A stretch of DNA of 33,098 nucleotides from Bacillus sp. (in: firmicutes) (GTDB lineage Bacteria > Bacillota > Bacilli > Bacillales > Bacillaceae): the NCBI GenBank assembly GCA_031180805.1, contig JAPSLL010000044.1, positions 1 through 33,098 of the forward strand, read 5' to 3'. The notes under the pieces are model-generated. The model worked only from the letters and a program-made list of their open reading frames with translations. It ran no database searches and was not told where the DNA came from. Shown here piece by piece: positions 8,316 to 15,647 of this stretch; positions within the stretch are counted from its first letter, which is position 1; every line of letters starts with the position of its first letter. The translations under genes were made by a program, and so were the position numbers.

Positions 8316-9329
8316 ATGAGTAAGCTACGAATCGGAATTATCGGGGTTGGCGGAATCGCTCAAGGTCGTCATATACCTGCATTTAAAGCGCTATCTGATG
8401 ATTGTATTATTACAGCAGTTAGTGATGTCATTATTGAACGTGCAAAAGAGGTTGCTCAAACGTATCAAATCGATCATGTTATTGAAGACTACAGACATTT
8501 ATTTAAAGAGGTAGATGCAGTTTGTATATGTACACCGAATAAATTTCATGCTGAAATCACTGTTGCTGCTTTAGAGGCAGGAGTCCATGTGATGTGTGAA
8601 AAGCCTATGGCACTTTCTTCAGATGAGTGTGAGAAAATGCTAGCAGCAGCAAGGGAAGCAAAGAAAACATTAGCAATTGCCTATCATTATCGGTTTATGA
8701 AAAACTCCCAAGCTGCGAAAAAACTAATGGAGCAAGTTGGTACACCGCTTGTTACGAGAGTTCAAGCATTACGGAGAAGAAAGGTACCAGGCTGGGGTGT
8801 ATTTACGAACAAATCGCTGCAAGGTGGTGGAAGCTTAATTGATTATGGCTGCCATTTACTAGATTTAGCCATTTGGTTAATGGGAAGTCCGAAGCATATT
8901 TTTGTTTCTGGCAGTGCCTATCAAGAATTAAGCAAGAAACCAGACAGTATAAATGAATGGGGCAGCTTTGACCATGAAACCTTTGATGTTGATGATCATG
9001 TTACAGCCTATATAAAATTTGAAACTGGAGCATCACTTTTACTAGAAACATCATGGGCGGCAAATATTTTAGAAGATAAAGAGCATTTAAGTATTTCGGG
9101 TGTTAACGGTGGAATCAATGTATTTCCCCTCGAGCTTTATACAGAATCCAATGGAATGCTGCTTAATAGTCAACCAGCATGGATACCAGGAGAAGAAGAC
9201 CCAGGGCTTGCACAGGCGAAGAATTTCCTTGATGCATGTCTCGGTCGTGCAGAACTCGTTGTGAAGCCAGAGGAAGCGTTACAAGTATCACAAATTATTG
9301 ATGAAATCTATCAATCTTCAACTAATTGA
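8316..9329 (+). CDS. Gfo/Idh/MocA-family NAD(P)-dependent oxidoreductase (second)
   Basis: A 337-residue paralogue of the preceding gene, with GIIGVGGIA (7-15), EKP (95-97) and GGSLIDYGCHLLD (170-182; Asp176 and His180 at the active site). The protein starts MSKLRIG, the same seven residues as the first paralogue. I chose ATG 8316; the frame is open from GTG 8307, which overlaps the previous stop. No clear ribosome site precedes it, so it is probably translated by coupling to the upstream gene. The two proteins clearly differ after the Rossmann domain, so they are likely to act on different intermediates rather than be redundant. Confidence 0.87.
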   Translation: MSKLRIGIIGVGGIAQGRHIPAFKALSDDCIITAVSDVIIERAKEVAQTYQIDHVIEDYRHLFKEVDAVCICTPNKFHAEITVAALEAGVHVMCEKPMALSSDECEKMLAAAREAKKTLAIAYHYRFMKNSQAAKKLMEQVGTPLVTRVQALRRRKVPGWGVFTNKSLQGGGSLIDYGCHLLDLAIWLMGSPKHIFVSGSAYQELSKKPDSINEWGSFDHETFDVDDHVTAYIKFETGASLLLETSWAANILEDKEHLSISGVNGGINVFPLELYTESNGMLLNSQPAWIPGEEDPGLAQAKNFLDACLGRAELVVKPEEALQVSQIIDEIYQSSTN

Positions 9330-9349
9330 AAAAAGGGGAGGAAATCAAA

Positions 9350-10318
9350 ATGAAATTAGGCGTTTTTACTGTGTTATTTAATGATAAATCATTTGAGGAA
9401 ATGTTAGATCGTGTAAAGGAAGCAGGTCTACATACAGTAGAAATTGGTACTGGGGGATATCCAGGGAATAAACACTGTGATTTAGATGGATTGCTTGAAA
9501 GTGAAGAAAAGCGAAAGGATTATCTAGCAAAAATACAAGAGCGTGGTTTATCAATTAGTGCATTTAGCTGTCACGCAAATCCAATTTCACCTGATAAGGA
9601 ATTTGCAAAAGAATGTCATGACACAATTTTAAAAACAATTAAACTTGCATCACTAATGAATGTCCCTGTAGTGAACACTTTCTCAGGAACACCTGGTGAC
9701 CATGAAGGAGCAAAATATCCGAACTGGCCTGTAACGCCATGGCCAAATGAATATGGTGATGTGTTGAAATGGCAATGGGAGGAAAAGCTGATTCCATACT
9801 GGAAAGAGGTTGGACAGTATGCACAGGAGCATAATGTAAAAATTGGACTTGAGCTACACGGCGGCTTCCTTGTTCACACACCATACACATTATTAAAGCT
9901 TCGTGAAGCAACATGTGATGCTATTGGTGCGAATCTTGACCCAAGCCATTTATGGTGGCAAGGTATTGATCCGGTTGCAGCAATCAAGATTTTAGGAAAA
10001 GCAAATGCTATTCATCATTTCCATGCAAAGGACACATATATCGACCAAGATAATGTGAATATGTACGGTTTAACAGATATGCAGCCATACGGAGAAGTAC
10101 AAACACGTGCATGGACATTCCGCTCTGTCGGATGTGGTCACAGCTTAACAGAATGGAATGACATCATGAGCGCCCTTCGTACTTACAACTATGATTACGT
10201 AGTAAGCATCGAACACGAAGACCCAATTATGTCAATCGATGAAGGCTTCGACCGTGCCGTAACAAACTTAAAATCAGTACTAATAAATGAAACACCTTCA
10301 CAAATGTGGTGGGTGTAA
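9350..10318 (+). CDS. Sugar phosphate isomerase/epimerase-like TIM-barrel protein (AP_endonuc_2)
   Basis: A 322-residue protein of the xylose-isomerase-like TIM barrel family. Likely metal ligands are Glu168 (GLELHGG), Asp197 with His200 (NLDPSHLWW), His225 (HFHAKD) and Glu288 (SIEHED). The start at 9350 has GGGGAGG 8 nt upstream; the frame is open to 9326 but adds only a lysine-rich leader overlapping the previous stop. It is the last gene of the operon. Proteins of this class isomerise or epimerise sugars, or act on 3-keto-glycosides (for example the DgpC component of C-glycoside deglycosylation). Which applies here is inference from its Gfo/Idh and ThuA neighbours. Confidence 0.85.
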   Translation: MKLGVFTVLFNDKSFEEMLDRVKEAGLHTVEIGTGGYPGNKHCDLDGLLESEEKRKDYLAKIQERGLSISAFSCHANPISPDKEFAKECHDTILKTIKLASLMNVPVVNTFSGTPGDHEGAKYPNWPVTPWPNEYGDVLKWQWEEKLIPYWKEVGQYAQEHNVKIGLELHGGFLVHTPYTLLKLREATCDAIGANLDPSHLWWQGIDPVAAIKILGKANAIHHFHAKDTYIDQDNVNMYGLTDMQPYGEVQTRAWTFRSVGCGHSLTEWNDIMSALRTYNYDYVVSIEHEDPIMSIDEGFDRAVTNLKSVLINETPSQMWWV

Positions 10319-10325
10319 TAAAAAA

Positions 10326-10438
10326 AGCGTAAGGGCCTCGAACAGCATAGGGCAAATAAGACGAGTGAGAAATGAAGGTGCAGTTTACCTTCAATTCTCA
10401 CTTGGCTTATGACTCGAGGTGCTAGGCGCTGGAGCTAG
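10326..10438. repeat. Imperfect long inverted repeat, Bacillaceae interspersed type
   Basis: A stem of roughly 45 bp per arm with interruptions. GAGTGAGAA (10363-10371) pairs with TTCTCACTT, and CCTCGAAC / ATAAGACGAG pair with GCTTATGACTCGAGG, ending in GCTAGGCGCTGGAGCT. Elements with a similar GCTTATGACxTCGAG...GGCGCTGGAGCT end are familiar in Bacillaceae intergenic DNA. It lies between the operon and its terminator and would fold into one large hairpin in the RNA. It occupies most of the 304-nt gap 10319-10622. Confidence 0.6.
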
Positions 10439-10487
10439 CCAAAGAAAAGCGTAAAAGCTCTACACACCCTCTACACTTCACTCACTA

Positions 10488-10520
10488 AAAGGAAAGGAGA
10501 CTCACTTCTTTCCTTTTTTA
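10488..10520 (+). terminator. Rho-independent terminator of the sugar operon
   Basis: AAAGGAAAG (10488-10496) pairs with CTTTCCTTT (10508-10516) and is followed by a T run. Confidence 0.75.
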
Positions 10521-10622
10521 TTTCTATCCCAAAATCTCAATTAAATTTTCCTTTTCATCGAATTATCGATATGATAGAGAATGCACATAATAAAATGACT
10601 ACGATAGAATGTTTGGTGAACT

Positions 10623-11813
10623 ATGACAAAAACAACTCGACTTAATGTAAAAAAGGATTTTGCAAAAATATTAAAATCAGGTTTTCCCCTTATTAGTAAG
10701 GATTCTATTACAGCCTACGAAGGAATACAGGAAGGGACTGTTATCGAGCTATTCGATGGTCAGCAATTTATTGGTAAGGGCTATTTTGGAGTTCAAAATA
10801 AAGGAATAGGCTGGATTCTAACGCGGAATCGTGATGAAAGTCTAGATCAACGCTTTTTTGATAAACGATTTAAGAAAGCATTTGAGAGAAGACAGGATCT
10901 TTTTAGCGATGAAACGACAACTGCTTTTCGTGTATTTAATGGTGAAGGAGACGGAATTGGCGGTTTAACGATCGATTATTTTGATGGTTATTACGTTGTT
11001 AGTTGGTATAGTGAGGGAATTTACACGTTTAAGAAGCAAGTCATTGATTCTCTGCTGTCTTTATTTGATGTAAAAGGAATATACGAGAAAAAACGGTTTG
11101 ATGTAAAGGGGAAATATATTGAGGATGATGACTTTGTTGCAGGTGAAAGAGCAACGTTCCCTCTGATAATTAAACAAAATGATATTCAGTTTGCTACCTA
11201 CTTAAATGAAGGTGCGATGGTTGGGGTATTTTTAGACCAAAGAGAAGTAAGAAATACAATTAAAAATAAATATGCAAAGGGTAAGCATGTGTTAAATACG
11301 TTTTCTTATACAGGTGCTTTTTCGGTAGCAGCTGCACTAGGAGGAGCAGTAAAAACAACGAGTGTTGATCTGGCAAATCGAAGTAAGCCTAAGACAATTG
11401 AGCAGTTTAAAGTGAACGGGATTGACGCTGAAGCACAGGATATTATTGTTGAAGATGTTTTTAACTATTTTCATTATGCTGTCCGAAAGAAGTTATCCTT
11501 TGATATGGTGATCCTTGATCCTCCAAGCTTTGCCCGTTCTAAAAAGCATACCTTTAGTGCAGGTAAGGATTATCCAGCTCTATTAGAACAGGCAATTGCG
11601 ATAACGAAAAGGGATGGAATCATCATTGCCTCCTCTAATTGCAGTACATTTGGCATGAATAAATTTAAAGGCTTTATTGAAAAGGCATTTAAAGAAACGA
11701 AGGGGAAATATAAGATAGTTGAGGAATATAGTCTACCGAGCGATTTTCCTACGATGAAAGAGTATAAGGAAGGAAATTACTTAAAGGTAGTTTTTATTCA
11801 AAAGCTAGGATAA
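10623..11813 (+). CDS. Class I SAM-dependent rRNA methyltransferase (RlmI-like, m5C)
   Basis: A 396-residue protein. An N-terminal PUA-like domain (residues about 1-75) is followed by a linking RNase-H-like domain and a Rossmann methyltransferase domain. Motif I, NTFSYTGAFSVAAA, starts near residue 224; the catalytic loop DPPSF near 299 is followed by ARSKKHTFSAGKDY. This layout is that of RlmI, which methylates C1962 of 23S rRNA in E. coli; B. subtilis YwbD is a related protein. The target here is inferred. Single gene, with a weak GGTGA ribosome site. It converges with the tRNA-like RNA 4 nt downstream; the first likely plus-strand terminator is beyond that RNA, at 12077-12117. Confidence 0.85.
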   Translation: MTKTTRLNVKKDFAKILKSGFPLISKDSITAYEGIQEGTVIELFDGQQFIGKGYFGVQNKGIGWILTRNRDESLDQRFFDKRFKKAFERRQDLFSDETTTAFRVFNGEGDGIGGLTIDYFDGYYVVSWYSEGIYTFKKQVIDSLLSLFDVKGIYEKKRFDVKGKYIEDDDFVAGERATFPLIIKQNDIQFATYLNEGAMVGVFLDQREVRNTIKNKYAKGKHVLNTFSYTGAFSVAAALGGAVKTTSVDLANRSKPKTIEQFKVNGIDAEAQDIIVEDVFNYFHYAVRKKLSFDMVILDPPSFARSKKHTFSAGKDYPALLEQAIAITKRDGIIIASSNCSTFGMNKFKGFIEKAFKETKGKYKIVEEYSLPSDFPTMKEYKEGNYLKVVFIQKLG

Positions 11814-11816
11814 GAC

Positions 11817-12018
11817 TGCCTCTGACGGGATTCGAACCCGCACTCACAATCAATGATTGTTTAGCTTAGGCTAGGGGGAACACGCTTCCCTACGGAATTT
11901 CACCGACAGGAATTCCACCTGTCTCAGCTAATTGCTTTTCGGTGCTTCTGAAACCCTTGCCTTGCGACCCGGTTCTACAATGTTTTCCGGCGCTCTTCCC
12001 TTCTGGAGCTACAGAGGC
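11817..12018 (-). ncRNA. Structured RNA with tRNA-like acceptor, D and T arms and a large internal insertion
   Basis: On the minus strand the ends pair as a 7-bp acceptor: GCCTCTG (12018-12012) with CAGAGGC (11824-11818). Next comes TA, then a D-like arm GCTC/GAGC (12009-11992) with GG in its loop, and at the 3' end a canonical T arm GCGGG-TTCGAAT-CCCGT (11841-11825). In place of an anticodon arm there are about 150 nt with hairpins CCGG/CCGG, GACAGG/CCTGTC, GGGAA/TTCCC inside TTAGCT/AGCTAA, and ACAATC-ATT-GATTGT. No CCA is encoded. A perfect TATAAT at 12033-12028 would start transcription about 3 nt before the acceptor. It lacks tmRNA tag codons and group I intron core sequences. Function unknown. 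Confidence 0.75.
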
Positions 12019-12027
12019 GTTTCTAAT

Positions 12028-12033
12028 ATTATA
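12028..12033 (-). promoter_or_regulatory. -10 element for the tRNA-like RNA
   Basis: TATAAT read on the minus strand, 9 nt before the first acceptor base. There is no good -35 hexamer at 17 nt (TACTCA is the nearest), so the promoter may depend on an activator or another sigma factor, or be weak. Confidence 0.5.
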
Positions 12034-12076
12034 TAGGAATATAAGGAAAATGAGTATTTGTTTTTGATTCTACTGT

Positions 12077-12117
12077 GCTGATGTTTGACAGCTTTGTTTG
12101 GCATCAGCCTTTCTTTT
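12077..12117 (+). terminator. Hairpin with T-rich tail, likely plus-strand terminator
   Basis: GCTGATG (12077-12083) pairs with CATCAGC (12102-12108), followed by CTTTCTTTT. It points on the plus strand, so its only candidate client is the methyltransferase gene ending at 11813; that transcript would run antisense through the tRNA-like RNA. It could also close the minus-strand gene at 12125-12355, but there no T run follows. Confidence 0.5.
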
Positions 12118-12124
12118 ATCAATA

Positions 12125-12355
12125 CTAACGCTCATAATTTAACACTTTTTTTCTATCATCATAAATAATAGAAAAAGTACGATAACGATTAAGTAACACT
12201 CTCCGTTTAGCTAAAAGCTCTTTGTATTCAATAAATAATTCGGTATTATCTCGATCTTGTAACCAAGCTGTAAAGGCCTGCTTACATTCCTTTGTAATAG
12301 CATCTATTTCAGCCTTTATTTTAGTTAGCTTTCTAACTTCTAGTATTTGTGCCAC
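12125..12355 (-). CDS. Small hypothetical helical protein
   Basis: A 76-residue open frame beginning at GTG 12355, with GGAGAAGA just upstream. The sequence is rich in charged residues with heptad-like spacing (VRKLTKIKAEIDAITKECKQ, then FIEYKELLAKRRVLLNRYR), suggesting an alpha-helical hairpin or short coiled coil. No membrane segment and no signal peptide. I do not recognise the family. It is divergent from the histidine phosphatase and upstream of the tRNA-like RNA on the same strand, with 106 nt between them. Codon use and the ribosome site make it likely real. Confidence 0.55.
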   Translation of the reverse strand: MAQILEVRKLTKIKAEIDAITKECKQAFTAWLQDRDNTELFIEYKELLAKRRVLLNRYRTFSIIYDDRKKVLNYER

Positions 12356-12664
12356 TCTTCTCCACGCCCTTCCAAATTATTTTTATATAAGAGACTTGTC
12401 GTCAGAACAAGGACTATACAATTTTTCATTTGTATTTTGCTAATACCCGGATAAAATTCGTCCTAAACAAACAAAATTGATAAGATAATAAAAAAATTAA
12501 CGTGTAGAGAAAGGGATTTTCCTTAAACAAACGTTTAATTAAGCGGGGATTTTAGCAGGAGATTGTATGTTTATGACGAAATCGAGTACATGTACTGTCC
12601 CTTACGACAAATAATTGATAAATTGAAATTATTTCTGGGGAAATATGACGAAAGAGTGTGAGAA
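12356..12664. other. Intergenic region with an inverted repeat and a possible 15-codon leader peptide
   Basis: This 309-nt gap separates two divergent genes. It contains a perfect 6-bp inverted repeat TTAAAC-AAAC-GTTTAA (12523-12538) and, 28 nt further on, a small frame ATG 12567 to TAA 12614 (MFMTKSSTCTVPYDK) preceded by GGAG at the right distance. Nothing else that I can support is visible. Confidence 0.35.
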
Positions 12665-13201
12665 ATGAAAATTGGTTTAGTAAGGCATCTTAAGGTAAAA
12701 AAGGAGAAGCCAACACAGTTCATGACAGAGAGTGAATTATTTCAATGGGTGCAGGAATATGATGTAGCTGAAATAGAGGATTATCGGGATCATATAGAAG
12801 AGTTAGAATGGGTACAATGTTATTCAAGTGATATGGATCGGGCTGTAAAAACGGCTAGCTACTTATTTCAAGGAGAAGTTAAACAGCTAAAGGAATTGAG
12901 GGAAATACCAATCTATCCATTTCATTTGCGAGATGTGAAAATGCCATTTGCTTTATGGATGTTTCTATTTAGATTTGCCTGGCTGCTAAATCATAAAACC
13001 CAAAAGGAGTCAAAAGCTGCTGTGAAACGTAGGGTTCACAAAGTAATCGATAAGATTGAGAGCGATAATGAGGGAGATACGTTAATTGTCAGCCATGGTG
13101 CTCTTATGATTTATTTAAATAAGGAACTAATTAAAAGAGGCTATATCGGACCAAAACTAACGAGAGCAAAAAATGGAGTCCTTTATTTATATGAAAAATA
13201 G
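12665..13201 (+). CDS. Histidine phosphatase superfamily protein (phosphoglycerate-mutase-like)
   Basis: A 178-residue cytoplasmic protein. The N-terminal KIGLVRHLKV (residues 2-11) is the RHG motif with His8 as the phospho-acceptor, although the glycine after RH is replaced by leucine. SSDMDRAVKTASYL (about 54-67) is the arginine-bearing phosphate pocket, and IVSHGALMIYL (about 141-151) carries the second catalytic histidine. Substrate unknown. The gene ends exactly at a GGGGACAGTCCCC repeat that begins with the last base of its TAG stop codon. Start supported by GTGAGAA upstream. Confidence 0.8.
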   Translation: MKIGLVRHLKVKKEKPTQFMTESELFQWVQEYDVAEIEDYRDHIEELEWVQCYSSDMDRAVKTASYLFQGEVKQLKELREIPIYPFHLRDVKMPFALWMFLFRFAWLLNHKTQKESKAAVKRRVHKVIDKIESDNEGDTLIVSHGALMIYLNKELIKRGYIGPKLTRAKNGVLYLYEK

Positions 13202-13213
13202 GGGACAGTCCCC
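13201..13213. repeat. GGGGACAGTCCCC repeat, single copy
   Basis: A 13-bp palindrome-like repeat at the stop codon of the histidine phosphatase gene. The same core occurs at 23509 and 23586, and as a GGGGTCAGTCCCC variant at 23451 and (inverted) 23640. Hairpin arms GGGGAC/GTCCCC are complete. Confidence 0.7.
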
Positions 13214-13312
13214 ATAATTAGTTTTGCTTTTCTTGATAAGAAACTGTACGATAGTGATGACTTAATGAACAATGATTTAAAGCAATTGTTTTCGTAAAGG
13301 AGAAAAATATAG

Positions 13313-14446
13313 ATGACTCAACTGAACTTAATTGAAGATGTAAAGCCGTTTATTCAAGCAAACTGGGAAAAGGCAGGCTTTGCTGAGGCTACTGCGATAC
13401 AAATAAAAGCAATTCCACTAATTGCCTGTGGGAAAGATGTGATAGCTGAATCACCGACAGGAACAGGAAAGACGTTGGCGTATGTTCTACCATTATTACA
13501 AAGGGTTGAAGAAACTAAGAAAAATACGCAAATCGTAGTCGTCGCACCTTCAAGGGAATTAGTAATGCAAATTTTTGATGAAATAAAAAAATGGTCTGAA
13601 GGAAGTAGTATTACAAGTGCATCGTTCATTGGCGGTGCGAATATTAAGCGTCAGGTTGAAAAGCTAAAGAAGAGCCCGCAAATTGTTGTTGGTACACCGG
13701 GACGAATTCAAGAATTGATAAAATTAAAAAAGCTTAAAATGCATGAAGTGAAGACGGTAGTATTAGATGAAGGAGACCAATTGCTTACTCCTGAACATAA
13801 AAATACAATAAAAGAAATTGTTAAGGCGACTCGAAGTGAACGTCAAATTGTTTTAGTTTCTGCGACCTTAAATGAAGGAACAGAATCGAGAGCAAGAGAT
13901 TTAATGAAAAAAGATCCTGAGATTATTCAGGTGGACCTTAATGAAGTTCCAATTGGTGATGTTAAGCATGTATACCTCGTTTGTGAACAGCGTGAAAAAG
14001 TCACCTTGCTTGAAAGGATAGCAAAGACGGTAAGAATGAAGGGATTAGGCTTTGTAAAGGATATCGGTAATCTTAATGTCATTGCTGAAAAGCTTGATTA
14101 TAAAGGTGTCGATTTACATCTTTTACATAGTGACACTAATAAGGATGAGAGAGAAAGAGCGCTAAAAGCGATGAGAAATGAAAATCAAGGCCTTTTATTA
14201 GCAACAGATGTGGCAGCAAGAGGACTTGATATTGCAGGACTTACTCATGTTATTCATTTTGATTTACCTGCAAATGTATCACAATACGTTCACCGTTCAG
14301 GAAGAACAGGCAGACAAGGAGCTTCAGGTACGGTCGTTTCAATTGTAACTGAACGTGAGGAGAGAGAATTAAAGAAAATGGCGAAGGAGCTTAATATTTC
14401 GCTGATTCGAAATAGATTATATAAAGGTGAATTAGTTGAAGATTAA
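13313..14446 (+). CDS. yfmL: DEAD-box ATP-dependent RNA helicase, YfmL-type
   Basis: A 377-residue two-domain RecA helicase. Motif I SPTGTGKT is at residues 47-54, motif Ib GTPGR near 127-131, motif II DEGD at 152-155 (in place of DEAD), motif III SAT at 183-185, TDVAARGLD near 298-306 and motif VI HRSGRTGR at 327-334. Length and the ESPTGTGKTLAY and KKLKMHEVKT stretches match B. subtilis YfmL, a small helicase implicated in ribosome assembly and cold tolerance. There is no C-terminal RNA-binding extension of the DbpA or CshA kind. AAAGGAG precedes the ATG. Single-gene unit closed by a terminator at 14458. Confidence 0.9.
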   Translation: MTQLNLIEDVKPFIQANWEKAGFAEATAIQIKAIPLIACGKDVIAESPTGTGKTLAYVLPLLQRVEETKKNTQIVVVAPSRELVMQIFDEIKKWSEGSSITSASFIGGANIKRQVEKLKKSPQIVVGTPGRIQELIKLKKLKMHEVKTVVLDEGDQLLTPEHKNTIKEIVKATRSERQIVLVSATLNEGTESRARDLMKKDPEIIQVDLNEVPIGDVKHVYLVCEQREKVTLLERIAKTVRMKGLGFVKDIGNLNVIAEKLDYKGVDLHLLHSDTNKDERERALKAMRNENQGLLLATDVAARGLDIAGLTHVIHFDLPANVSQYVHRSGRTGRQGASGTVVSIVTEREERELKKMAKELNISLIRNRLYKGELVED

Positions 14447-14457
14447 TTAATCTATAG

Positions 14458-14495
14458 CAAAACACGCCACTCGGTATGAGCAGGCGTGTTTTTTT
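14458..14495 (+). terminator. Rho-independent terminator after the helicase gene
   Basis: AACACGCC (14461-14468) pairs with GGCGTGTT (14483-14490) and continues into a T run. Confidence 0.85.
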
Positions 14496-14567
14496 CTGTG
14501 ATGTCGGTTCCTGATGTAATAATACTTTATGTTGGAAATGGCGTTGTTATACATCATTTTTACGATT

Positions 14568-15647
14568 TTAATCGTCTAGCTCCATTCGCATATATTTTCG
14601 AGTATTAGGACCATATATGCCATCATCAGCTAACGCAGCATACATTGATTGAAATCTTCTAACAGCATCTTCTGTATTAGGACCGTAAATACCATCAATT
14701 GCACCAGGATTGAAATTTATTTGTTTTAACGCTCGTTGAACTTGTCTTACAGCTTCACCTTGATTACCTCTTTTTAATACACCAGTAGGCAATGGGAAGT
14801 CTGATGCTGAAATCCTTTGATGATTTACTTCTTGAAGCTTATTAAGTGTAATCGGACCGACTAATCCATCAACAGATAACCCGTAATTTTTTTGGAATCT
14901 CATTACCGCATTTTCCGTTTCCTCACCAAAATGTCCGTCCGCTCCAAAGCGGGGAAGTCGATAACCGGCTTTCATTAATTCCTCTTGAATATCCTGTACA
15001 AATGGACCTGAATCACCTTCACCGATCGGCAGCTTTACTGTTGTTCCTTTTACAACAGATGCAGGTGGCTTCGATGTTGTTGGCGGCTTAGCAGGTGTTG
15101 TTGTATCTGGTGGATTTGAATTTCCGAAATTTTGTAACGCCTCAGCAACATCATCAATAAATACTGACCAAGAAATCCCATGATTACGCAAAATATTAAT
15201 CGGATCAGTACGCCTTGATGGGTCTAGTGTTGCGTGTGCGATAATATCATTTCTCGGGTTTAAGTTAAACTTGTCACAAAGGTATGCATGATACCATACA
15301 TAGCGGGCATAGGCTTGTTGAAAATTGATTTTTCCACCATGACATAATTCAACACCTATTGCGGCATCGTTTGCATTTACACCATATCTTCTATTATCAC
15401 CTGTTACGTTTGAACGGACGTGCCAGGCTTTTTCTGTTAATGGGATAATCTCCAAAATAAATTTATCATCAATAAAGGCGTGTGCTGAAGCGGATGGTTG
15501 CTGTCTGTCAAAATAGTTGCGGTTGCCGTAAGCAGTTGAGCCCGGATTGCCGGTATCATGACTGACGATAAATCGAACAGTTCCGATACGTTGACCTGAG
15601 CGGGAGTTACCAGTGCGTATATAGTCTCGTGTAATCTCGTAAACCAA
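14568..15647 (-). CDS. N-acetylmuramoyl-L-alanine amidase with two peptidoglycan-binding domains (endolysin-like)
   Basis: A 359-residue cell-wall hydrolase. Residues about 20-155 form an Amidase_2 (T7-lysozyme-like) zinc domain with His30 (SHDTGN), His138 (AHATLDPSRRTDP) and Asp148 as likely ligands. A Pro/Thr-rich linker (about 175-198) follows, then two PG_binding_1 repeats (about 205-275 and 288-356), each with DGxxGPxT-type turns. No signal peptide is visible, as in phage endolysins released by a holin; no holin or other phage gene is nearby. The start is TTG 15647 with AGGGGTG 8 nt upstream. It may be a domesticated lysin or a spore or mother-cell lytic enzyme. It cleaves the lactyl-L-alanine bond of peptidoglycan. 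Confidence 0.87.
   Translation of the reverse strand: MVYEITRDYIRTGNSRSGQRIGTVRFIVSHDTGNPGSTAYGNRNYFDRQQPSASAHAFIDDKFILEIIPLTEKAWHVRSNVTGDNRRYGVNANDAAIGVELCHGGKINFQQAYARYVWYHAYLCDKFNLNPRNDIIAHATLDPSRRTDPINILRNHGISWSVFIDDVAEALQNFGNSNPPDTTTPAKPPTTSKPPASVVKGTTVKLPIGEGDSGPFVQDIQEELMKAGYRLPRFGADGHFGEETENAVMRFQKNYGLSVDGLVGPITLNKLQEVNHQRISASDFPLPTGVLKRGNQGEAVRQVQRALKQINFNPGAIDGIYGPNTEDAVRRFQSMYAALADDGIYGPNTRKYMRMELDD

Noticed and set aside
11817-12018. tmRNA, or tRNA interrupted by a group I intron
   Set aside because: No tag-coding frame, far too short for tmRNA, and no group I P7 sequences. The anticodon-stem partner expected at a splice junction is missing.
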